The translations under genes were made by a program, and so were the position numbers. From NCBI GenBank assembly GCA_963824985.1, contig CAWGRQ010000042.1, positions 10,392-74,391 on the forward strand: a stretch of DNA of 64,000 nt, given 5' to 3'. The notes beneath the pieces were generated by a model, which made no database searches, had not been told where the DNA came from, and was given only the letters and a program-made list of their open reading frames with translations. The DNA comes from JAFNAG01 sp963824985 (lineage in GTDB: Bacteria; Acidobacteriota; UBA6911). Below, piece after piece: positions 27,101-36,354 of the stretch (position 1 is its first letter; the number at the start of each line of letters is the position of its first letter).

Positions 27101-29746
27101 GTGCGGATCATTACCAAAACGGCAGCTTATGCCGGCCATCCGCTTTTCGCGGGCCTTGCAGTTCTGATCGGCTGCGGATGGATGATTTCATTGGGCACTG
27201 CTTCAGCCCGATCCCAATCTTACATAAACCGACAGCCCACCACAGCCGCCGCCTTTTCCAGGGATGGGACGCTCGCAGCGTTTTCACGTTTAGGCACCCT
27301 CACTGCGATTGATCTGCCCGGCTGGAAGTCAAGATGGAATGCCGCCGCTCGAGGCGGCTCCATTGCCGCGCTCGCATTCTCTCACGACGGCAGCCGGCTC
27401 GCCGCGGCGATCGGCAACTACGACTCGCGGGGCCAGCCCCTCGATCATTTTGTAAATGTCCAGATTTTTGACGCAGTCACAGGTCGCCTGCAAATGGAAC
27501 GGGTCGATCCCAAGGCGACGATGATCATGGATCTCTCGTTCACATCCGATGGATCGGTTCTGGCCGTCGTAGGCCACGGCCGGAATGAAATTCTGCTTTG
27601 GGATATTACCCGGGACTGGACGACCGTTCTCTCCCGCAGGGAGGAGATCGAGTTCTGCACAGCGATCTTTGATCCCTCCGGCGGCTCGTTGGCCTGGGCC
27701 ATCACTATTCCGGGCACGCCCTCCCGTGAATTTGAGATCCGACTCTTCGATGTCACCAGGCGCACGATGACAGGAAACGTGGCGCGAGGATCGTCGCCGA
27801 CCTTGGCTGTTCCGCTCGCCTTTTCGCCGGATGGGGCCAGCCTCGCTTTTGCGATCGAAGATTGGAATCCGCTTGACACGCAACCTTTGCAGATCGGATT
27901 GTTCAGCCTGGCATCTCAAAAGGTCACCCGCAGGATCAGGACTGCGGAGATTGCCGTGGACAGCCTGACGTTTTCTGCGGATGGCAGGACAATCATGGGG
28001 AGCGGATCCGATCTCATTCATGACCGGGTCCGGCCCGCGTCCCGGGTCAGCTACCTGTGTCTCTGGGATGCCGCCACAGGGAAGCTCCAGAGAAAACTGG
28101 AAAGGAAGGACGGGGTTCTGGAGTCCCGGGATCCCTATATAAGACCTGTGCGTGTTCCAGGGCAGGACCTTTATGTTTTCCTGGGTTGGATGGGTAATCT
28201 GTATTTCTATGACTCCGGCTCGCTCGAGCTGGAAGGGGTGCTATCCGGGTCCTATCACGATGCGAACAATCGCTTGACTCCAGGGTTCTACCCCAGCGTG
28301 AACAGCCGCACCGGCTCTCCAATGACGTCGGAGCTGCGGGACCTGCGGCATGCGGTTTCGGCGCAGCGCGTACTGGCGTTTTCCTTCGCTTCCAGGAATC
28401 GTATCCTGGCAGCCAACAGCGATGGTGCTCTGTACTCTTGGGATCTGCCGCCGGAGAAGGCGCTCGCCGGGCCGCGGCTCGATCCCGAATCCGAAGTGAT
28501 GGCCATTTCCACGGATGCCCGAACGATCGCGGTTTCGCTCAAAGCCAAAGCCGGCATCGCCATCGTCGATGCGGTCTCGGGGACGACATCCCGGGAGTTG
28601 CCGGCGTTTTCTGATCCGGCACGGGCTCTGGCCTTTGCTCCGGACGGAGAGTGGCTGGCCGGGGCGGCCGCGGACGGCACGATCCGGCTCTGGAGCACGA
28701 GGAACTGGCAGGCACACGCCGCGTTGACTGCACACCAGGGTGCAGTCAAAACATTGGCATTTTCGCGCGACAGCTCGCTGCTGGCAAGCGGTGGCGATGA
28801 TCACGCCATCCGTGTATGGGAGGTTAAGTCTGGTTCATTGGTTTCGACTCTCCCGGGGCACGAGCAGGCGGTGAGTACCGTGGTTTTTGGAGCCCAAAAC
28901 AGCACTCTGGCCAGCGCATCTGCGTCTGATTCCTCTGTCATTTTATGGAAGCTGGGTTTTCCTGCGAACCGGATCAACATGCGCGGGCATTCGGGTTCGA
29001 TGCGCGGCCTGGCCTTCTCCCCGGATGGCTCGAGCCTGGTCGGAGTTGGCGACGAGATGATTTGCCTGTGGGATCCTGCCTCCGGAAAGTTGACCCGGCG
29101 GCTGGCGGAACGGGGTGCGCCAGGCCCGGTTGATTCTCTGCGCAGCAACGTTGTCCGCTTTGAAGATACCATGACCCTGGTTGCCTATTCGTCCGATGGG
29201 GCTTCTGTAATCTGCGGCGGCTTCAACAACACCCTCCTCCTCTGGGATGTCGCAAACTGGACGAATCCGTTTCGCATGACGATTCCGATTCAACAAACGT
29301 CATCTTCTGGGAGCGGCCCCGGCCCCAGCACGGCAACAAAGGGTGAAATGCAGAAGCTTGATTTCAGCGGCTCGTGGTTGCTTAACACGGACAGATCAGG
29401 CAGCGCTCTTGAACCCAGGCTCCCCTTCATGGCCAACGAACCTATCGTCATCCGGTTGACTGAAACCGAGATCGAAGTTTTTCAACCCATGGCGCCGCCG
29501 GATCTTAGGGAGGGAAAGTACATCCTCGACGGCAACGTCCATGTGCGCGCGGTAAGGGGTGTTGAACTGCCGTACAAAGCATACAGGAAAAATGAAGGCC
29601 TGATAATTGAAGATAGTCTGCAGGACGGCGCGCAAAGAACGAGGCAATATACTCTGTCCGCGGACGGAATGACCTTAACCATGGTCTATACGATCCGCAA
29701 CCAGAATGGTGAATCGACGCTGACGAAGGTATACGACAGAAAGTAG
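27101..29746 (+). CDS. Exported WD40-repeat protein with C-terminal beta domain
   Basis: 881 residues from a GTG at 27101 with GGAGG 9 bases upstream. An N-terminal hydrophobic segment (about 11-35) is followed by some 10-12 WD40 repeats. The best are PARALAFAPDGEWLAGAAAD, GAVKTLAFSRDSSLLASGGD followed by HAIRVWEV, and SMRGLAFSPDGSSLVGVGDE. After a Ser/Pro/Thr linker (about 745-760), the last 120 residues start FSGSWLLNTDRSG and look like a separate beta-barrel/lipocalin-like domain. It is likely a periplasmic or surface protein-interaction scaffold. It stands alone on its strand. Confidence 0.85.
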   Translation: MRIITKTAAYAGHPLFAGLAVLIGCGWMISLGTASARSQSYINRQPTTAAAFSRDGTLAAFSRLGTLTAIDLPGWKSRWNAAARGGSIAALAFSHDGSRLAAAIGNYDSRGQPLDHFVNVQIFDAVTGRLQMERVDPKATMIMDLSFTSDGSVLAVVGHGRNEILLWDITRDWTTVLSRREEIEFCTAIFDPSGGSLAWAITIPGTPSREFEIRLFDVTRRTMTGNVARGSSPTLAVPLAFSPDGASLAFAIEDWNPLDTQPLQIGLFSLASQKVTRRIRTAEIAVDSLTFSADGRTIMGSGSDLIHDRVRPASRVSYLCLWDAATGKLQRKLERKDGVLESRDPYIRPVRVPGQDLYVFLGWMGNLYFYDSGSLELEGVLSGSYHDANNRLTPGFYPSVNSRTGSPMTSELRDLRHAVSAQRVLAFSFASRNRILAANSDGALYSWDLPPEKALAGPRLDPESEVMAISTDARTIAVSLKAKAGIAIVDAVSGTTSRELPAFSDPARALAFAPDGEWLAGAAADGTIRLWSTRNWQAHAALTAHQGAVKTLAFSRDSSLLASGGDDHAIRVWEVKSGSLVSTLPGHEQAVSTVVFGAQNSTLASASASDSSVILWKLGFPANRINMRGHSGSMRGLAFSPDGSSLVGVGDEMICLWDPASGKLTRRLAERGAPGPVDSLRSNVVRFEDTMTLVAYSSDGASVICGGFNNTLLLWDVANWTNPFRMTIPIQQTSSSGSGPGPSTATKGEMQKLDFSGSWLLNTDRSGSALEPRLPFMANEPIVIRLTETEIEVFQPMAPPDLREGKYILDGNVHVRAVRGVELPYKAYRKNEGLIIEDSLQDGAQRTRQYTLSADGMTLTMVYTIRNQNGESTLTKVYDRK

Positions 29747-29869
29747 TAAATTCGTGGCCACCTGTCAAAAGGAAGAATGAGCTGCCGGTTGGCAGCTGCC
29801 CCACTGCGTGATAGCATTCCCTCCGGCTTCTGACAAGGAGCAATCTGTCAACTTCCCGGCTTATGCCAG

Positions 29870-29913
29870 ACTACCGTTGAATTTTACGCCTGAATCGCGT
29901 CGCCGGGGTCCGC
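29870..29913. repeat. Short dispersed repeat, copy 2
   Basis: Second copy of the 44-base element at 20303-20346 (about five differences), 124 bases after the WD40 gene stop. Confidence 0.6.
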
Positions 29914-29977
29914 CTGCTGATTCATCGCCGTCCGGGAGAGTCCCCTGCCTCCGGCAGAACCGGTTATGGGATGAGGT

Positions 29978-32689
29978 TCAATCCAGGCCGGGCATGCGCC
30001 GGATGCTTGCCCGCTTGGTCCATTTTTTATCGCCGATCTCGAGCATAACGACGTAGTCGCCCGGCGGAACCGACCGCGCCGCCCCTCGTCCTCCCGCTCC
30101 TCCGCGGCCCTGAGCCTGAGGCGCGGCATTCTGCCCCTGGGTGCGCCGCATGTCCCAAAGGGTCGAATTCAAGCCCGCGGCACCCTTGCCCTCGATCAGG
30201 GCCATCTCCTCGCCGTAGGGATCCGTAATGCGGATCGTGACTTTACCCGCTGCCGGTTTTTTCAGGAAGTAATGGATCATGAGCCCGTTGGGCTCGTTGG
30301 GGGCGGCGAACTGCCTCTCCCCCTGGTTGCCGGTCATTCCCGTGCGCCGCACGGCCCACTGAATCTTGCTCTCGATGTCGAAGAGGTACGTCTCCTCCTG
30401 CCAGAATTTGTCCCTCATCTCCTGGAGGGGCGTGATGTCGGCGATGAAGATCCCGCGGCCGTGCGTCGCCACCACCAGATCGTTGTCCCGCGGATGGATC
30501 AGGAGGTCCGTGACGAGGGCGTTGGCAGGCAGGTTCGAACCGAACGGCGACCAGGTCTTGCCGCCGTCAAGGGTGACAAAGACGCCCATCTCGGTGCCGG
30601 CAAACAGCAAGTCGGGGTTCTTGCGGTCCTCGGCAATGACATAGACGAGGCCTTCGGGAAGATCGCCGGTGACCGAAACCCAGGTCTTGCCGAAATCTTC
30701 GGTCCGGAATACGTAGGGCTTGTACACATCACGATGCCATCCGGCCTTGGTCACGTAGGCCGTGCCCTCCTTGTGAGGGGAGGCGAACACGCGTGTCACG
30801 TAGTAGTCCGCGGGTGCGCCCGCCGCCGCGAGGCTCGCCGTCGTGTCGGTCCACGCTGCACTCCCGTTCCGCGTCACCTGGACCTTGCCGTCGTCGTTCC
30901 CGCCCAGATGATGCCGGGCGTGACCGGCGACTCTGCGATGGTGGTCAGCGTGCAGAACTCGATGTTGCCCTTGAGCTTCACCGGGTCGTTCGTCGTGAGG
31001 TCGGGGCTGATCTCCTGCCAGGTGTCGCCGCGATTCACCGAACGGAGAAGCACCTGCGCGCCGATAGAAAGTGTACGGCTGTTGTGCGGCGAGAGCACAA
31101 TCGGCGCCGTCCAGTTGAAGCGCAGGGCCGGCTCCCGGCGGGCCGGGTCGGCCGGATGCTCCGGCAGGTGCCGGTCCTCTGGTCGACGCGCTGGATCGAG
31201 CCGTTCTGGGACTCGTTGTACAGCCAGCGGCAGTCCTCGGGATCGACGACGTTGACCATGCCGTCGCCGCCGCCCACCATCGTCCAGTCGTCGCGGGTGA
31301 TTTCGCCGGACGGACCGTTCGACGGGATCTTCACCGAGCCGTTGTCCTGGAGGCCGCCGTAGATGTTGTAGGGCTCGTCCATGTCGACGCCGATCGCGTA
31401 GTACTGCGCGAGCGGCAGGTGGTCGAACACGTCCCAGGTCTCGCCGAAATCGTACGACACGGCCAGGCCGCCGTCGCTGCCGAGGATCAGGTGGTTCGAG
31501 TTGCGCGGGTCGATCCAGAAGGCGTGGTAGTCGACATGAAAGGAACCGGCGATGTTGCCGGGCCCGTTCTGGCCCCACGTCTTCCCGCCGTCGAGCGAGC
31601 GGTAGAAGCTGACGTTCGGCACGTAGACGATCTTGTCGTTGTTCGGATCGACGTAGATCCAGCCGTACCACTTGCCGCCGCCGATGCTGTCCTCGGTCCG
31701 AGTTCATCTTCGTCCAGGTCTCGCCGCCGTCCTCGGACCGGTAGACCTCGCCGCCGATCGGCCCGGCCCCGGGCCGCACCCTGGCGCCCGCGCCGGCGCC
31801 TGCGCGGCTTCGCCGGCCGCGGCCGGCCGCACGTTCTGGTTGTCGATCACCGCGTACACGATGCGCGGGTTCTTCGGATAAATAGCCAACCCAAGCGCGC
31901 GAGCTTGCCGGAGGGCAGACCGCCCGCGAGCCGTTTCCACGTCTTGCCGGCGTCTTTGGACCGGTAGATGGCGGTTTCAGGGCCGCCCTCGTCGAAGTTC
32001 CAGGGGATGCGCTGCTTGTCGTAGGTGACGGCGAACACGGTGTCGGGATTCTGCGGGTCGATGACGACATCCACCACGCCGATCTTGTCGCGATATGAAC
32101 AGGACCTTCGCCCAGTTCTTGCCGCCGTCGACCGTCTTGTAGAGCCCGCGCTCGGGCCGTTGAAAGAGAAATGATAGCCGACGGCCGCCACGTAGACGAT
32201 GTTCGGATTCCGCGGGTCGATGGCAATCGCGGCCGATGTGGCGCGTCTCGGTCAGGCCCATGTGCGTCCAGGTCTTGCCGGCATCGGTGGACTTCCAGAC
32301 GCCGAACCCGCGCAGGGAATGCGTCCCGACGCGGCGTCGCCGGTGCCGACCCAGAGCACATTCGGGATCGGACGGCGCCAGCGCGGCATGCCCGATCGAC
32401 ACCATGCTCTTGTCGGGCAGCACCGAGTCGAAGGTCGTCCCGTTGTTCGTCGTCTTCCACAGACCGCCGGTGGATGGCACTATGTAGAAGGTGTAGGGAT
32501 CCTTTCGTTCACCACCACGTGCAGGACGCGGCCGTTCTGCCGGGCCGGCCCGAGCGCGCGGAATGAAAAGGACTTCATGATGTCTGTAATGCCGGTATCC
32601 TGAGGCTCTGCAGCAGGCGCGATCGCAAATGCGGTCGCGATCAGCAGGGCAATTCCAAGAGTGCGGATTGATTTCAGGTTGATGGACAT
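29978..32689 (-). pseudogene. VPS10/sortilin-like BNR propeller protein, multiply frameshifted
   Basis: The minus strand from the ATG at 32689 (MSINLKSIRTLGIALLIATA, a signal peptide) to a stop at 29978 spells a secreted propeller of about 900 residues across at least seven frame changes. BNR/Asp-box units are readable in each frame: GVWKSTDAGKTWTHMGL, AIYRSKDAGKTWKRLAGGL, EVYRSEDGGETWTKM, FYRSLDGGKTWGQNG, VSYDFGETWDVFDHL and VTLDGGKTWSPFGSN. The C-terminal part (30877-29978) is clean and ends with a small beta domain. Such proteins are common secreted propellers in Acidobacteria; their ligand is unknown. Good preservation of repeats suggests recent indels or sequence error. Confidence 0.85.
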
Positions 32690-32891
32690 GTTCCCTCGCA
32701 AAATGAGCCCGTGTGCGGGCCAGGCAAGAAATGCGGACGATCGACGGCACCTCCGGCGGCATGATAAATTCAAGCGGTCAGATAGCCGGTGCGGCGCCAC
32801 CGGGTACGGTTCATATCACAAAAGCCGCAAGTGTCACAATAGGGCCGTGATCTGCAAAGAGTGAAGTGCAGGGTACATTCCGGATTGCATC

Positions 32892-33021
32892 CAAAATAGC
32901 CGTATACAGCAAAATCAAACCACTCGAGCGCATTCCCGGTCAGGCCCGCCAATGCGGTGCGAAGTGCGGATTGCCGCGTAATCGGCAGGTCAACCGGAGC
33001 TGTTTTGGAAATCTCGGCCAT
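32892..33021 (-). pseudogene. 5' fragment of a second MHS transporter gene
   Basis: From the ATG at 33021 the frame reads MAEISKTAPVDLPITRQSA and on to LEWFDFAVYGYFG, nearly the same as the intact MHS transporter at 9.8-11.1 kb, then leaves the family after 43 codons. The rest of the transporter is absent. Confidence 0.9.
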
Positions 33022-33120
33022 TCAGTGCACCCCCTGGAAAATAACGCGCATTGTAGCCCATGAGGTGAGCGATCAACTGCACAAAACGAGGACATACCGG
33101 AATGGGGATGCCAGCGCATC
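32892..33120. repeat. Direct repeat copy B
   Basis: Second copy of the 229-base segment at 10942-11170, same orientation, about 93% identical by eye. It includes the transporter's first codons and its leader. Past CCAGCGCATC the two flanks are unrelated. The 200 bases that follow, up to the amidohydrolase gene, hold no recognisable gene. Confidence 0.9.
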
Positions 33121-33326
33121 GGCGACGTGCTGGCCGGGGCTGGAGGCAAGCGCCGGGGCGGTGGCCCGGGTGTTGCACGAGGCCGACTCCGAACTGGCGA
33201 TGGCTGCCGGCCAGGACGGCAATCCTTCACGCCGATGTTTCGCAGGTGATATCCTCACCTTCTTCCCCTATCATGTAGGGAATCAGTCCGTGCAACAGCT
33301 CTTTTCTTTTGCACGCGGAGGGAACC

Positions 33327-35012
33327 ATGTCGGGGAAAGCTACGTCTTGTTTCGGCGCGGTGGTTTTGGCATTTCTGGCATCGGTTTGGCTGATGGCGTG
33401 TGAGTCGCGCCCTCGCGCCGAACGGATCTATGCTAATGGACATATCGTCACCATGGACGACTCACTTCCGGCAGCCGAAGCGTTCGCAGTTGGTGAAGGG
33501 AAGATTGCCGCCATCGGCACCAGCGACGAGCTACGACGCGCATATCCCAATGTCGGTCTGGAGGACCTGCGGGGCCGGACCGTAATGCCCGGAATCGTTG
33601 AATCCCACGTCCACCTGCTCAGCCTGGGCCAGAGCTTCCTCGAGCTGAACATCGAGGCAATCAAGACTCCGGAAGCCGTGGTGCAACGCGTGAAGGAACG
33701 CGCCTCCCAGACGCCGGCTGGCGAATGGATTACCGGGTGGGGATGGGATGAAGGCGCATGGGCCAAGGAGTATCCCACCAATGAACAGCTCAGCCGTGCA
33801 GCGCCGGACAATCCCGTCTGGCTCAGAGGACTGCATGGTTTTGCCGGTTGGGCGAATGCCAAAGCGCTGGAGATCGCCGGGATTTCCCGTGACACGCCGA
33901 ATCCGCCCAACGGGGAGATCCTCAAGAATTCCAAGACAGGCAAGCCGACTGGCATCCTGAGGGGCGATGCCCAGCAACTGCTTACGCGGCACATTGCGCC
34001 GCTTTCCCCCTCTATGATGGAAAAAGCGCTTGCCCTGGCCGGAGAAGAGTGCCTGAAGTACGGCTTGACGACCGTCCATGAAGCGAATGTGACGAGGCCG
34101 ATGCTGCAGGCGCTCCGATCGCTGGCAGCCAGTCGGCAGCTCAAGACCCGAGTCTATGCCATGCTCGACGCCACGGATTCCGAGCTAATCGAGCCCTTCC
34201 TGCAGCGCGGACCGGAACTGGATCCGGCACATTGGCTGACGATCCGTTGCATCAAGATTTTCGCGGACGGCGCCCTCGGCTCGCGCGGCGCAGCGCTTTT
34301 TGAACCATATTCGGATGCGCCCGGGAGTCGCGGGCAACTGACCACTTCCCAGGAGGATATCTATCGTCTGACATCCAGGGCGTTGAAGGCGGGCCTCCAG
34401 GTGGCGGTGCACGCGATTGGCGACCGCGCCAACCGGATCACGCTCGACGCCTATCAGGCTGCTCTCAAGGAATCGCCTCAGCTCAAAGATCATCGGCTGC
34501 GGATCGAACACGCCCAGGTCGTGGCAATCCAGGACATCGCGAGGTTTGCCGCGCTCGGGATTATTTCCAGCATGCAGCCGCCGCATTGCACCTCAGACAT
34601 GCCGTGGGCGGAGGACCGTGTAGGCCCCGAACGCATCAAAGGCGCTTATGCCTGGCGTTCCTTCCTGAATGCAGGCGTCCGGGTGCCCCTCAACTCCGAT
34701 TTTCCGGGAGAAACCCCGAACCCGTTCTGGGGGATGTACGCCGCGGAGACGCGGCAATCTCCTGAGGGCAAACCCGACGGCGGCTGGCACCCGGAGCAGC
34801 GCCTCGCCAGGCAGGAAACCCTGCGCGGTTACACGACCGCTTCCGCCTACGCGGGATTCGAGGAAAGTTTCCTGGGCCGCATTGCTCCCGGCATGCTGGC
34901 TGATTTCATTGTCATTTCCGACGATATTCTGAGCGTGCCGCCACAATCCCTCCTGACCCTCAAAGTGGAAGAAACCTATATCGGCGGCCAGCGGGTCTTC
35001 CGCAGGCAGTAG
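33327..35012 (+). CDS. Amidohydrolase family 3 lipoprotein
   Basis: 561 residues from the ATG at 33327 with GGAGGG 5 bases upstream. The N-terminus is a lipoprotein signal with lipobox LMAC, so the enzyme is probably membrane-anchored on the periplasmic side. Metal and active-site motifs of the YtcJ-like amidohydrolases are present: ESHVHLL, the GDGALGSRGA-like DGALGSRGAAL, VHAIGDRAN, and RIEHAQ. The C-terminal ADFIVISDDI closes the composite beta domain. The family hydrolyses C-N bonds in cyclic or N-acyl substrates; substrate unknown. The frame is unbroken. It follows the repeat copy B region. Confidence 0.92.
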   Translation: MSGKATSCFGAVVLAFLASVWLMACESRPRAERIYANGHIVTMDDSLPAAEAFAVGEGKIAAIGTSDELRRAYPNVGLEDLRGRTVMPGIVESHVHLLSLGQSFLELNIEAIKTPEAVVQRVKERASQTPAGEWITGWGWDEGAWAKEYPTNEQLSRAAPDNPVWLRGLHGFAGWANAKALEIAGISRDTPNPPNGEILKNSKTGKPTGILRGDAQQLLTRHIAPLSPSMMEKALALAGEECLKYGLTTVHEANVTRPMLQALRSLAASRQLKTRVYAMLDATDSELIEPFLQRGPELDPAHWLTIRCIKIFADGALGSRGAALFEPYSDAPGSRGQLTTSQEDIYRLTSRALKAGLQVAVHAIGDRANRITLDAYQAALKESPQLKDHRLRIEHAQVVAIQDIARFAALGIISSMQPPHCTSDMPWAEDRVGPERIKGAYAWRSFLNAGVRVPLNSDFPGETPNPFWGMYAAETRQSPEGKPDGGWHPEQRLARQETLRGYTTASAYAGFEESFLGRIAPGMLADFIVISDDILSVPPQSLLTLKVEETYIGGQRVFRRQ

Positions 35013-35169
35013 GGAACTCTGATTTACGGCAGTGTGAGTTAAGAAACAGGATGGGGTCGGACCACGCTTATTCTTGAACTTGTCGAGTTTATGTTGCCCT
35101 GGACTCCTTAACCTGGGGCTTGTCCGCCCTCAAGCCGGAATTCAACTCCGGTCTGGGGCGGAACTCTGG

Positions 35170-36347
35170 CTACTTCTGGCGCCACGCGTAGGGGAAGTAT
35201 TCCGGCAGCGCCTGGATGCCATCAAGCATCTGGCCATCGCCGGATGCACTCACGGTGAAGCCAAGCAGTTTTTTATCGGAACGAAACTTGAAATATTTCG
35301 CTCTGCCGATATCGGTTTGAAACACCTGATTCACCATGCCGACAATCTTCTTTCCGGCAGGAACGGTTATGGACTGACTGGCAACTTCGCTGCCATTGTC
35401 GTCATATGCTTTCAGGATCACATGAGCGCTCTCCGAGTCGACATTCACAAATGCGATGCCGGTCCATCCGTCCTGCTCGATCTTCGGGAACCATCCTTCT
35501 CTGCCGCCCGCTGCGGCCGGCAAGGTGGCGCGATATGCCGGCTGTGAAAAACGGGTGTAGCCGCTGATGAAACCTGAATCACAATGAAACGCGAGATAGG
35601 CGACGTCCTGCGGATGCGCAAAAAAACTGCTGGCACGAATTTCCCGGCGTCCTCCCGGGGGCAAGGTAATAACGAAACTCTCCAGGCCGGGCCGCCTTCC
35701 GCGCTGAAGGCCTGCAGGATACCTTGAACCGCGATTGCGTCGGAGCTGTTCAGCAGCGCGATTTCGGTTTCCCAGCCCGCATAGGCGGCGACATGCGGGA
35801 AGTAGAGCGTGAAAGCCGCGGGCTTGGGGAGCGGCGGCGGGGGCGGGGTTGCTCGATTGCGTTCGAAAAACTCCTTCTAACCAAGGCGCATGCCGGCGGG
35901 GCGCAGGTCGCCGGCAGTGTTCCCACGCCCGGCGCGCCCAATAAATATTTCAGGAAGGGGCCAAGCGCGAAGAAGTAGCCGCGCGCGGCTCGATGCTCAG
36001 CTGGCGCGCATCGCCGACCATGACGGCAATGGTGCGCCAGGGCTGCACGGGGCCAGTGGACCAGCTGCCAGGCCAAAGGCTCTGTCCTTTTCGGAGAAAA
36101 ACTCACCTCAGAGAACCTGGCCCCCGTCCCGCATCGCCGCTCTCACTTTTCCCATCGCCCGCGTCCTGCGTGGTCTGATCGAAGGCGACCGCAAGCTGCT
36201 CGGCCTGCTGTCCCAAACCGCCGGCGCGGCGATTTCGGCGTGCGGCAAAACCGCGCGCGGATCAATAAAGGCATGAGACAGGTCAACCAAAGGCATCGCG
36301 TGTCTTTCTGCGAGCGCTTTGGAGAACAGGAATAGAGAAATTAGCAT
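35170..36347 (-). pseudogene. Degenerate secreted two-module protein
   Basis: The C-terminal 165 residues (35170-35664) are clean: FFAHPQDVAYLAFHCDSGF, then REGWFPKIEQDGWTGIAFVN and the end QALPEYFPYAWRQK. One frame shift near 35680 joins them to an upstream module reading FTLYFPHVAAYAGWETEIAL after a Pro-rich linker (TPPPPPLPKP). Further upstream, to about 36347, only short broken frames remain, one starting with a hydrophobic MLISLFLFSKALA that may be the old signal peptide. The two modules resemble those of the 19.2 kb protein. Directly downstream of the FG-GAP gene on the same strand. Confidence 0.6.
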
Positions 36348-36354
36348 CGCATGA

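Noticed and set aside
30272..31255. Long open frame of 327 codons on the plus strand
   Set aside because: It runs opposite the VPS10/BNR gene, is Arg/Val-rich with no family pattern, and GC-rich DNA commonly leaves long antisense frames.
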